From positions 1-64,000 of the forward strand of contig NZ_VENF01000007.1 in assembly GCF_009711715.1 (NCBI RefSeq): 64,000 nucleotides of DNA, in the 5' to 3' direction. The notes under the pieces were generated by a model that had not been told where the DNA came from, searched no databases, and worked only from the letters and a program-made list of their open reading frames with translations. Made by a program: the position numbers and the translations under genes. Of this stretch, positions 28,421-35,942 are shown piece after piece. Source of the stretch: Methylophaga sp. (GTDB taxonomy: Bacteria > Pseudomonadota > Gammaproteobacteria > Nitrosococcales > Methylophagaceae). How positions within the stretch are numbered: position 1 is the stretch's first letter; the number at the start of each line of letters is the position of its first letter.

Positions 28421-29086
28421 TTAATCGTAAAAACGGGTAAAGGTATCGTGGTATTCGCGGGTGGTCCGGTACTGATTAACAGCGGCTGCGCGGTCTTCAT
28501 AACCCAGTGCCATACCGCACAACAGGGTGGCCTCACCGGGAATCCCCAGCAAGTTTTTTACCAACGGCGCATATTCCGCTAGCGCTGCCTGGGGACAGGT
28601 GGCCAGCCCGGCATCAACTGCCGCAATCATAAAAGACTGCAGGAACATACCAAAATCAATAAAAGAGCCGGTCTGCATAACGTTGTCCATCCAGAACAGC
28701 AGCATCACCGGTGCATCGAAAGCACGATAGTTAGCAGCCCACTGTGCCTTTTGAGCGGCTTTGTCTTTTCTGTCGATGCCCAGACTCTGATATAACTGAA
28801 GACCACAGGCGCGGCGGCGGCTGAGATAGGGCTCTTGCCATTCCAGCGGATAGTATTCGTAATCCGGTTGCGGCTTGATGCCAGCCTCAAAAGCGTCGGT
28901 GACTTGCTGGCATAACTGCTGTTTGCTGTTGCCGGTCACGACTGCGACCTGCCAGGGCTGGGTATTGGCGCCGGAGGGCGCATGGCTGGCAATATCCAGC
29001 AAAAAGCGGATTTGGTTTTTATCCACCGGCTCGGGCAGAAAACGGCGCACGGAATGGCGCTGCCTGATAGCGTCACTGGCTTTCAT
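28421..29086 (-). CDS. Nitroreductase-family FMN oxidoreductase
   Basis: A 221-residue nitroreductase-fold protein. The N-terminal FMN phosphate-binding motif RQRHSVRRFLPEPV and the central HAPSGANTQPWQVAVVTG are clear, as is the C-terminal segment CGMALGYEDRAAAVNQYRT. Such enzymes use FMN and NAD(P)H to reduce nitroaromatics or quinones; the natural substrate is not predictable. Its ATG overlaps the stop codon of ybaN (ATGA), indicating translational coupling. Confidence 0.88.
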   Translation of the reverse strand: MKASDAIRQRHSVRRFLPEPVDKNQIRFLLDIASHAPSGANTQPWQVAVVTGNSKQQLCQQVTDAFEAGIKPQPDYEYYPLEWQEPYLSRRRACGLQLYQSLGIDRKDKAAQKAQWAANYRAFDAPVMLLFWMDNVMQTGSFIDFGMFLQSFMIAAVDAGLATCPQAALAEYAPLVKNLLGIPGEATLLCGMALGYEDRAAAVNQYRTTREYHDTFTRFYD

Positions 29087-29469
29087 TTAACGAGACTCTC
29101 GGCTTCTTTGATTCTTGAAATAAACCATAGCAGTATAAGGCAGATACCGACCAGCATTAATTGAAGTCCGGTGCGGCCCCAGAGCACGGCTATGGAAATA
29201 CCGAAAGTGACAATAATCAGAAGATAGACTTTTTTCTTCACACTACGTCGCATAGTGTGTGTTTTTTCCCACTGCTGCAGAGGCGGACCGAACCATTTGT
29301 GGTGCAGCAGCATGCGATGAAAACGGGGTGAGTTTTCTGCGAAACAGGCCAAAGCCAGAATAAGAAACGGCGTGGTGGGCAGCAGGGGAAGCACCGCCCC
29401 GATGGCGCCCAGCAGAACAAATACCCAGCCCAGACTGATAAAAAGATATTGTTTCAGTTTTTGTCGCAT
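29083..29469 (-). CDS. ybaN: DUF454 (YbaN-type) small inner-membrane protein
   Basis: A 128-residue membrane protein with the DUF454 signature: GWVFVLLGAIGAVLPLLPTTPFLILA, followed by CFAENSPRFHRMLLHHKWFGPPLQQW. Two further hydrophobic segments follow in the C-terminal part. Function is unknown. The ATG at 29469 was chosen because it begins MRQKLKQYLF directly before the first helix; ten more codons are open upstream. The gene is first in the ybaN-nitroreductase-hopJ group. Confidence 0.85.
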   Translation of the reverse strand: MRQKLKQYLFISLGWVFVLLGAIGAVLPLLPTTPFLILALACFAENSPRFHRMLLHHKWFGPPLQQWEKTHTMRRSVKKKVYLLIIVTFGISIAVLWGRTGLQLMLVGICLILLWFISRIKEAESLVK

Positions 29470-29577
29470 CGCATCATCGGGGACGGGGCCAGCTCGCATT
29501 GGATTCTGATCTTATGATAGCGGATTAGCCCTGCCGGTATGAACCATGTCATGGCAGTCAGCCTGTCAATCGTTCCA

Positions 29578-30144
29578 TCAGGCACGAGACATAAATTTTC
29601 CACTGTCGGTATTGACCCGGATGACTTCACCATTTTCAATATATTCCGGCACCTGAACTTCCAGTCCGGTAGACAGTGTCGCCGGTTTGGTTCTGGCCGC
29701 AGCGGTGGCACCTTTGATCCCGGGTGCGGTGTCGACAATCTGCAGATTGACAGCAGCCGGTAGTTCAATGGCGACCAACTGACCATCAAGCAGCACCGCC
29801 ACAATGTTATCGAGACCGTCGCTGATATAGTTAATCTCTTCTGCAATATCTGCGGCGTCAATCATGAATTGTTCAAAGGTTTCTTTATCCATAAACACGT
29901 AGCTGTCAGCATCCTGGTAGGAATACTGAACCAGTCGTCGCTCACAATCGACATCTTTGAGAAAGTCTTCGCCTTTAAGTGACTCATCCCGTTTCTGCCG
30001 GGTTTTAAGGTGGTTGAAACGGATTTTGTACAGAGTTGAGGCACCGCGGGATGATGGATTACGAACTTCAATCTGACTGACCACATAGGGTTCAGCAGCC
30101 AGTTCCACTACCATTCCGCGTTTCAGTTCACTGGCTTTTGGCAT
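29578..30144 (-). CDS. yeiP: Elongation factor P-like protein YeiP (EfpL)
   Basis: A 188-residue three-domain EF-P paralogue. The domain I loop reads NPSSRGASTLY, the YeiP form in which arginine replaces the modified lysine of canonical EF-P. Domains II and III (QYSYQDADSYVFMD and the C-terminal VNTDSGKFMSRA) are complete. YeiP/EfpL helps ribosomes stalled at proline-containing motifs. The gene is monocistronic and divergent from the HD-GYP sensor gene. Confidence 0.9.
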   Translation of the reverse strand: MPKASELKRGMVVELAAEPYVVSQIEVRNPSSRGASTLYKIRFNHLKTRQKRDESLKGEDFLKDVDCERRLVQYSYQDADSYVFMDKETFEQFMIDAADIAEEINYISDGLDNIVAVLLDGQLVAIELPAAVNLQIVDTAPGIKGATAAARTKPATLSTGLEVQVPEYIENGEVIRVNTDSGKFMSRA

Positions 30145-30278
30145 AACAGGTTCCGGATCATGAAAAAAGTCGCATTATACCCAAGCAGTCGATAGTGTCA
30201 TCTTGGCAATGGTGATATAAAGTGGGTTTAGATAATCATACTTATAAATATACGTCTGACTAGCAACGAGGAACACCC

Positions 30279-33200
30279 ATGAAGTCATGGCCTGGGGGTA
30301 AGCCCTTACGAATTTCTATCAGAGCAACCGTCATTGGTTTTTTCCTGTTCGCCACGGTGATTACGGCTTCTGTCGCAATCAGTCTGCAATATTTTTTCAG
30401 TACCGACATGGCCACCGAGTCGACGCTGTCGGTCTATCAGAAAACTGCTGCCAGTACACGGGATTACCTATCGGCTGTGGATAGCCGGGCCGCGGCGGCA
30501 ACACGAATCCTCTCACAGTTCACCCGGTTCGTCGGAGACAGTGGCATTACTGCCGACTCTCGTCAGTTGTTTGCCGAGGCCATGCATCGTAATCCCTTGT
30601 TTTATGCCATTTATATCGGTTTCCCGAATGGTGATTTTTATGAGCTGATCAACCTTGAAGCCGATCCGGCTATACGTAAGCAATTGCGAGCCAAGCCCGA
30701 GGACCGTTGGGTTGCTATCCGTGTTTTTGGCGAGGGCGAGCAGCGGCTTAGACGTTTCAACTACCTGGATGCTGAATTCAATATCCGTGTCAGCCGAGAA
30801 CACAAAACCGATTACGATCCCCGCAAACGGCCCTGGTTCACCGACGCTAAACTGGGTGAAGTCAATAAAACCGATCCTTACCTGTTCCAGCACCTCCAGG
30901 CGCCGGGCGAGACTTATTCCACAGTGGTTCCGGATAACCAGGCGGTGCTGGCACTGGATATTACATTGTCATCATTGTCCGGATTCCTGAATACGCAGGA
31001 TTTGGGCGAGGACAGTGAGATTTACCTCTATCAGGAAACCGGTGAGCTCATCGCCTCAAATCAATCCGTCAAAGAAGCCAAGGCACTGCCGCCGGCACCC
31101 GAGCTTCAATTATCAGAAGCACAGCAGCAACTGGTTGATTCGATTGACTACCTTACCGTGTCCAATGAGATCGACTGGCCGCCAATCAATTTTGCTGCCT
31201 CGGGGCAGCCTTATGGTTACGCCATTGATGTATTGAAATATATCTCCGACATGACCGGTATTCCCATTCGTTATGTCAACGGCCTCAACTGGAATGAAAT
31301 GGGGCAAATGTTTCTGAGTAATGAACTGGATGTACTTCAGCCGGTTTTCTTTGAAGAAAACAGACAGTTGCTGGGCGATCTCAGTGAACCTTTCCTGCAG
31401 GTGCCTTACGGGGTTGTCACGGCCAAAGGCAGTGAAAAAATCAGTCAGGTTGAACAGCTATTCGGCAAGACGGTCGCCATTCCAGCAGGTTGGTCACTGG
31501 CCAACAATCTGGAAGAAAACTTTCCTCAGATTAAGATTGTGCGTGTTGATGATGTGCGTGCCATGTTCAATGCCGTCCGCGAAGGTAAAGCGGATGCAGC
31601 GATAGATACGGCGCCGATTCTTAACTACACCGCAGCACAGTTTTTTATTGAAGATGTGGTAATTCATCAACCGCTGGATTTCGGTGAAGCCTCCATGCCG
31701 ACCCAGTTGCATTTTATGATCAACAAATCACACCCTGGTCTGACAGATATCTTCAATCAGGCCATGGCCGCACTGGGGCCGGATCACCTGCAGGCGCTGA
31801 AAGATAAATGGCTCGACAGCCGCAGTAGTGTTTCCCGCCAGCTCGGCGCCGTGCCCTATTCAGAATTGATGCGGATGGCTCAACAGACTGTGACGGATGA
31901 TTTGCAGACTGTATCGCTGGATGGCGAGGAGCATTTTGTTTATCTGACCCCGTTTGGTGAAACGGAAGGCAAGCAGGACTACTTCGCCATTGCCACGCCG
32001 GTGGATACCGTGCTGGCGCCGGGGCTGGAGAAAGTCAAAACCTCGATTCTGCTGACTACGCTGGCTGTATTGTTGCTGGTGCCCATATCCTGGCTGCTGG
32101 CCGGCCCTATCGTGCGCCCCATCCGTCAACTGGCAGATGACAGTGAAAAAATCACCCAGCGGCGATATAAAGATGTCGAGGAAGTCTCCAGCAGTATTGC
32201 TGAAGTCGGCGATTTGGCCGGCTCAATGAGCAATATGTCGGCGGCGATACAGCGCCACGAAAAAGCCCAGGAAGAACTGCTCGATGCCTTTATCAAAGTG
32301 ATAGCGCAGGCGATCGATGATAAGTCCCCCCACACCGCAGGTCACTGTGAACGGGTGCCTGAACTGGCCTTTATGCTGGCAAGGGAAGCGGAGAAGTCAG
32401 ACCATGGACCATTTAAAGACTTTGCCTTCAAAAATGCCGAAGAATGGCGTGAATTCCAGGTAGCTGCCTGGCTGCATGACTGCGGCAAGATCACCACGCC
32501 TGAACATATCATCGACAAAGGCACCAAGCTGGAAACGATCTACAACCGTATCCATGAAGTCCGGATGCGGTTTGAAGTATTGTGGCGTGATGCTGAGATT
32601 GATTACCTGATTCGGCTGGCTGAACCCGGGGCTGACAAAGCCGCACTGGAAAAGCAGAAGCAGGATAAGCAGCAACAGTTGCGGGATGATTTTGCCTTTA
32701 TCGCCAATGCCAATGTCGGTGGCGAGTTCATCAGCGAGGAAGACGTCGCCAGACTGCATGAGCTCGCAGAAACCACCTGGCTGCGTTATTTCGATGACCA
32801 GCTGGGCCTGTCTTCAGGTGAAATATCACGTTTACAGGAAGCGCCTCGACCGCTGCCTGCCACTGAGAAATTGCTGGTTGATCGGCCCGAGCATCTGATA
32901 GAGCGCCAGCACAGTACCGATTTTGATCCGAAGTTCGGTATCAAAATGGAAGTGCCTGAATATCTTTACAACCTGGGCGAACTGCATAACCTGGCCATAT
33001 CACGTGGTACGCTCAGTGCTGAGGATCGTTTCAAAATCAATGAGCACATCATCAGCACCATCAAGATGCTGGAAAGCCTGCCGTTCCCTGACGAGCTCAA
33101 ACGGGTACCGCGCTATGCCTCCACCCATCATGAAACCATGAAAGGTACCGGCTATCCGCGGAAACTGACCGGTGATCAATTATCGATGCCGGAACGCATC

Positions 33201-33437
33201 ATGGTGCTGGCCGATATCTACGAAGCACTGACGGCGGCTGACCGCCCCTACAAAAAAGCCAAGCCGGTCAGTGCTGCGTTGGATATTCTGCACAAGATGG
33301 TTCAGAACGATCATATCGATGTTGAAGTCTTTGAGCTGTTCCTTCGCAGTGGTGTTTACCTTCAGTATGCCAAGCGGTTCCTCCCGGCCAAGCAGATAGA
33401 CGAGATCGATATCAGCAAGTACCTGCGCGACGGCTGA
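30279..33437 (+). CDS. Large HD-GYP phosphodiesterase with Cache and embedded type 3 solute-binding domain
   Basis: A 1052-residue sensor. Order: N-terminal membrane helix (about 15-37), Cache-like periplasmic region (40-285), type 3 solute-binding domain (about 290-511, from DYLTVSNEIDWPPINF to LKDKWLDSR), a return to Cache-like sequence (about 515-580), second membrane helix (587-610), HAMP, then HD-GYP from about 670. Cyclic-di-GMP phosphodiesterase residues are visible: HTAGHCERV, HDCGK at about 731-735 and HHETMKGTGYP at about 949-959. The gap between the last two is roughly 215 residues, some 150 longer than in a compact HD-GYP. An amino-acid-like ligand probably controls cyclic-di-GMP breakdown. 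GAGGAA precedes the ATG. Confidence 0.85.
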   Translation: MKSWPGGKPLRISIRATVIGFFLFATVITASVAISLQYFFSTDMATESTLSVYQKTAASTRDYLSAVDSRAAAATRILSQFTRFVGDSGITADSRQLFAEAMHRNPLFYAIYIGFPNGDFYELINLEADPAIRKQLRAKPEDRWVAIRVFGEGEQRLRRFNYLDAEFNIRVSREHKTDYDPRKRPWFTDAKLGEVNKTDPYLFQHLQAPGETYSTVVPDNQAVLALDITLSSLSGFLNTQDLGEDSEIYLYQETGELIASNQSVKEAKALPPAPELQLSEAQQQLVDSIDYLTVSNEIDWPPINFAASGQPYGYAIDVLKYISDMTGIPIRYVNGLNWNEMGQMFLSNELDVLQPVFFEENRQLLGDLSEPFLQVPYGVVTAKGSEKISQVEQLFGKTVAIPAGWSLANNLEENFPQIKIVRVDDVRAMFNAVREGKADAAIDTAPILNYTAAQFFIEDVVIHQPLDFGEASMPTQLHFMINKSHPGLTDIFNQAMAALGPDHLQALKDKWLDSRSSVSRQLGAVPYSELMRMAQQTVTDDLQTVSLDGEEHFVYLTPFGETEGKQDYFAIATPVDTVLAPGLEKVKTSILLTTLAVLLLVPISWLLAGPIVRPIRQLADDSEKITQRRYKDVEEVSSSIAEVGDLAGSMSNMSAAIQRHEKAQEELLDAFIKVIAQAIDDKSPHTAGHCERVPELAFMLAREAEKSDHGPFKDFAFKNAEEWREFQVAAWLHDCGKITTPEHIIDKGTKLETIYNRIHEVRMRFEVLWRDAEIDYLIRLAEPGADKAALEKQKQDKQQQLRDDFAFIANANVGGEFISEEDVARLHELAETTWLRYFDDQLGLSSGEISRLQEAPRPLPATEKLLVDRPEHLIERQHSTDFDPKFGIKMEVPEYLYNLGELHNLAISRGTLSAEDRFKINEHIISTIKMLESLPFPDELKRVPRYASTHHETMKGTGYPRKLTGDQLSMPERIMVLADIYEALTAADRPYKKAKPVSAALDILHKMVQNDHIDVEVFELFLRSGVYLQYAKRFLPAKQIDEIDISKYLRDG

Positions 33438-33520
33438 TATAAAAGCGGGCTTTCGGCTAAAATAGCCGCCATGAAACAGCGAACAGATTTCCAGCCCGAG
33501 TGGCTGCAAGGCGGTCAATG

Positions 33521-34438
33521 ATGGCCATACAGTGGTATCCCGGCCATATGCACAAGGCCAGCAAGGAGATGAAGCAGATCCTGCCCCAGGTAGATCTCAT
33601 CATCGAAGTGCTGGATGCCCGTATCCCCTTCAGCAGCCAGAACCCGATGCTGGCCGAGCTGCGGGGGAATAAACCCTGCATCAAAGTACTGAATAAAATG
33701 GATCTGGCCGATCCTGAGGTAACCGAGAGCTGGCAAACCTATCTGGAGCGGGAGCAGTCAGTCAAAACGCTGACGATGGTCGCGCAGCACCCGGATCGGG
33801 TGAAAGACCTGCTCAGTCTCTGTCAGAAAATGGTGCCGGCAAAAGCCAGCAGCGTGAAACAGATCCAGACTATGATCATGGGCATCCCCAATGTTGGCAA
33901 ATCAACCCTGATCAACACACTGGCCGGGCGCCAGATTGCCAAAACCGGCAATGAACCCGCTATTACCAAGATGCAGCAACGTATCAAGCTGGAACAGGGC
34001 ATTGTGCTCCATGATACGCCCGGCGTGTTATGGCCAAATCTTGAAAACCCGCATAGCGGTTACCGACTGGCAATAACCGGTGCAATCAAGGAAACCGCCA
34101 TTGATAATGACGACATCGCGCTCTATGCCATCGAGTATCTGATGGCAACGTATCCCTCTCAGCTCAAACAGCGTTTCGAATTATCTGAGCTTGCCGAGAG
34201 CGGTCTGGAGACAATGGAAGCCATTGGCAGTCGCCGCGGTTGTCTGCGGGGAGGTGGCAGGGTGGATCTGGAGCGTGTGGCCAAGATAATTCTGACGGAA
34301 ATCCGTGCCGGCATGTTGGGGCCGATAAGCTGGGAAACATCGGAGATGACCGAAAAAGAGTGGGCAGAGGTGCTGATTGCCCGGGAGCAGAAAGCCGCAA
34401 AAAAAGCCGCCCGCAAGCAAAAGAAAAATCGTCGTTAA
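33521..34438 (+). CDS. Circularly permuted ribosome-assembly GTPase, YlqF/RbgA family
   Basis: A 305-residue GTPase with the circularly permuted motif order: G4 NKMDLAD (about 60) comes before G1 GIPNVGKST (about 124) and G3 DTPGV (about 164). The start IQWYPGHMHKA is diagnostic for YlqF/RbgA, which acts in 50S subunit assembly. The C-terminus is a very basic lysine/alanine tail (EQKAAKKAARKQKKNRR), likely rRNA-binding. Two tandem ATG codons (33518 and 33521) follow an AAGGCGG ribosome site, and either can be the start. Confidence 0.9.
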   Translation: MAIQWYPGHMHKASKEMKQILPQVDLIIEVLDARIPFSSQNPMLAELRGNKPCIKVLNKMDLADPEVTESWQTYLEREQSVKTLTMVAQHPDRVKDLLSLCQKMVPAKASSVKQIQTMIMGIPNVGKSTLINTLAGRQIAKTGNEPAITKMQQRIKLEQGIVLHDTPGVLWPNLENPHSGYRLAITGAIKETAIDNDDIALYAIEYLMATYPSQLKQRFELSELAESGLETMEAIGSRRGCLRGGGRVDLERVAKIILTEIRAGMLGPISWETSEMTEKEWAEVLIAREQKAAKKAARKQKKNRR

Positions 34439-34500
34439 GTAACGCTGCCAACAGAAACTAATCAAGGGTACACCTGTCAATCTGCATACACAGACAATCA

Positions 34501-34516
34501 CCGGTGGGTCCACCGG
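34501..34516 (+). promoter_or_regulatory. Perfect hairpin just upstream of the slp ribosome site
   Basis: CCGGTG-GGTC-CACCGG forms a perfect six-pair hairpin ending three bases before the GGAGG ribosome site of the Slp gene. It has no T-run and is better placed to affect translation or mRNA stability than to terminate. Confidence 0.4.
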
Positions 34517-34528
34517 ACGGGAGGAAAT

Positions 34529-35044
34529 GTGAGAGCGCTTATTATCGCCAGCCTGGCCATGTTCATTGTGGCCTGCAGTTCTGCCCCTGCCACGATTCAG
34601 CATGCTCCCCATGCTGATCTTCAGCTTAAACAGGTCTCGCCCAATGTCGATGCTTATATGGGCGAAGCGGTTCGCTGGGGCGGCAAAATCATTGATGTGA
34701 AGAACGAACAAAGCTATTCCCAGATCCAACTCGTGCAGTTTCCGCTCAACCGCTACGGCCGACCAGTCGAATCCAATGAAAGCCAGGGCCGATTTCTGGT
34801 TCGCAGTAATGAATTTCTCGATCCGGAAATTTTTACCAACGGCAGCATGCTGACCGTCTACGGCAGAATTACGGACAAGGCGACACTCAAAGTCGATCAG
34901 AAAACGTTGACATTGCCCGTCATCGATATCATCGACAGTCAGCGCTGGCCGGTAAACAGTGCTTCCGGCAGACCCTACAATCCCAAGCATGACTGGCCTT
35001 TCGTCGGCTTTGGTTACTACGCTACCGGCTCCTATTCTCCCTGA
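34529..35044 (+). CDS. Slp-family outer-membrane lipoprotein
   Basis: A 171-residue lipoprotein. The signal peptide ends in the lipobox IVAC at about residue 13-16, followed by a serine/alanine-rich stretch. Slp-family blocks are seen as VDAYMGEAVRWGGKII and YGRPVESNESQGRFLVRSNEFLDPEIF. Slp proteins are starvation- or stress-associated lipoproteins of unclear biochemical role. The start is GTG at 34529; the ATG two bases earlier is out of frame and meets a stop at once. GGAGG precedes it. Confidence 0.88.
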   Translation: MRALIIASLAMFIVACSSAPATIQHAPHADLQLKQVSPNVDAYMGEAVRWGGKIIDVKNEQSYSQIQLVQFPLNRYGRPVESNESQGRFLVRSNEFLDPEIFTNGSMLTVYGRITDKATLKVDQKTLTLPVIDIIDSQRWPVNSASGRPYNPKHDWPFVGFGYYATGSYSP

Positions 35045-35082
35045 ACCATCAGTAGTCCTATCAATCGTTTAAGTATTTAAAT

Positions 35083-35101
35083 GATAATGATTTGCATTTA
35101 G
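35083..35101. promoter_or_regulatory. Fur-box-like site 1
   Basis: GATAATGATTTGCATTTAG matches 13 of 19 positions of the Fur consensus, including an unbroken first nine. It lies about 50 bp before the first small gene of the iron cluster. Confidence 0.65.
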
Positions 35102-35151
35102 ATTAAAGCGTGTTTATACTCAGCGTTACTGTTTTTCAGTAGGGGTGAGAT

Positions 35152-35337
35152 ATGAAGACAGCACAATTTAATCAGCAACCTAGTCATACCATTCATCTCG
35201 CTTTCAGCGAGGACCGCCTGCAAGCGCTGATTGCTGAGGGCAAACTGCACGCGGCCGATTTCAATTGCCTAGATAAACCGTCCAAACGCACTGTCTGGAG
35301 CATGTTGCTGGCAACTGCGGCGAGGAAAATGTCATGA
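35152..35337 (+). CDS. Small protein in the Fur-controlled cluster, unknown function
   Basis: A 61-residue soluble protein with no signal peptide or membrane segment. The core reads LQALIAEGKLHAADFNCLDKPSKRTVW, and I have an impression of similar short proteins near iron-uptake genes without being able to name the family. It is first in a three-gene run between two Fur-box-like sites and overlaps the next gene by 4 bp. A GGGGTGAG ribosome site precedes the ATG. Iron-limitation induction is the likely setting. Confidence 0.6.
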   Translation: MKTAQFNQQPSHTIHLAFSEDRLQALIAEGKLHAADFNCLDKPSKRTVWSMLLATAARKMS

Positions 35338-35603
35338 CGGCTCGTCTCCATCGTCGGCCGGATTGGCGCCGTGAATGCCTGATTGCCGCCAACCGGCAAC
35401 TGGAAAAAAACTACGAGCGCGAGCCCAGCGCCTGTGTCGCATTACAGCTCAGCCGTAATTACCGGCTGCTGCTGACCCATTATGATCAGCCTGATATCAA
35501 GCAGCTCTGGCAGCAATTATCCCAGCGCTGGTGGTCGCTGTACTGCCGGCAAAGGCAATTACCCGAACACGCATTGCGTGACCTTTCAGCAGTGATTAAC
35601 TAA
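35334..35603 (+). CDS. Small basic protein in the Fur-controlled cluster, unknown function
   Basis: An 89-residue arginine- and tryptophan-rich protein with no signal peptide. Visible segments are RRPDWRRECLIAANRQLEKNY and QLWQQLSQRWWSLYCRQRQL. The ATG overlaps the stop of the preceding gene (ATGA), so the two are translationally coupled. I do not recognise the family. It is predicted to be mainly helical. Confidence 0.55.
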   Translation: MTARLHRRPDWRRECLIAANRQLEKNYEREPSACVALQLSRNYRLLLTHYDQPDIKQLWQQLSQRWWSLYCRQRQLPEHALRDLSAVIN

Positions 35604-35612
35604 GGAGATAAC

Positions 35613-35828
35613 ATGGCTTCAAGCTGCAGACCTCAAACCGTATTTGAATCCTCAACCGTCGACATTCAGCACTGTCCGGACTGTCAGATGATCCATCTGA
35701 CCATGGGATCAATCACCATCCGCATGACGGAACACCATTTTTCAGAATTCGCCAAAGACATCAGCCGTGGCTTGTTTGAGTTTAATACCGACAGTGTCAG
35801 TCAGCCGGGTTTGCGAATGATGATGTAG
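35613..35828 (+). CDS. Small CxxC protein in the Fur-controlled cluster
   Basis: A 71-residue protein with a CPDCQMIHLTMGSITIRM core: a CxxC pair followed by a short beta region and a helical FSEFAKDISRGLF segment. The pair could bind metal or be redox-active. The gene starts 9 bp after its neighbour with AAGGAG in front, so it belongs to the same transcript. No function is known to me. Confidence 0.55.
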   Translation: MASSCRPQTVFESSTVDIQHCPDCQMIHLTMGSITIRMTEHHFSEFAKDISRGLFEFNTDSVSQPGLRMMM

Positions 35829-35879
35829 CATTTTTGCAACAATAAATTAACATTTGTCACAAAAGTAACGAAAACAAAT

Positions 35880-35898
35880 GATAATGATTCGTAATTAG
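35880..35898. promoter_or_regulatory. Fur-box-like site 2, upstream of the TonB receptor
   Basis: GATAATGATTCGTAATTAG matches the first nine positions of the Fur consensus exactly and 11 of 19 overall. It shares its first ten bases with site 1 and lies 45 bp upstream of the receptor start codon. Confidence 0.6.
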
Positions 35899-35942
35899 TG
35901 TATTCTCTCCGTCATTATTTCAATCAAGTTAGGAGAGTTCAA

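Noticed and set aside
34181..34990. A 269-codon minus-strand frame across the GTPase and Slp genes
   Set aside because: It spans two well-supported genes and their junction on the other strand; composition-driven shadow.
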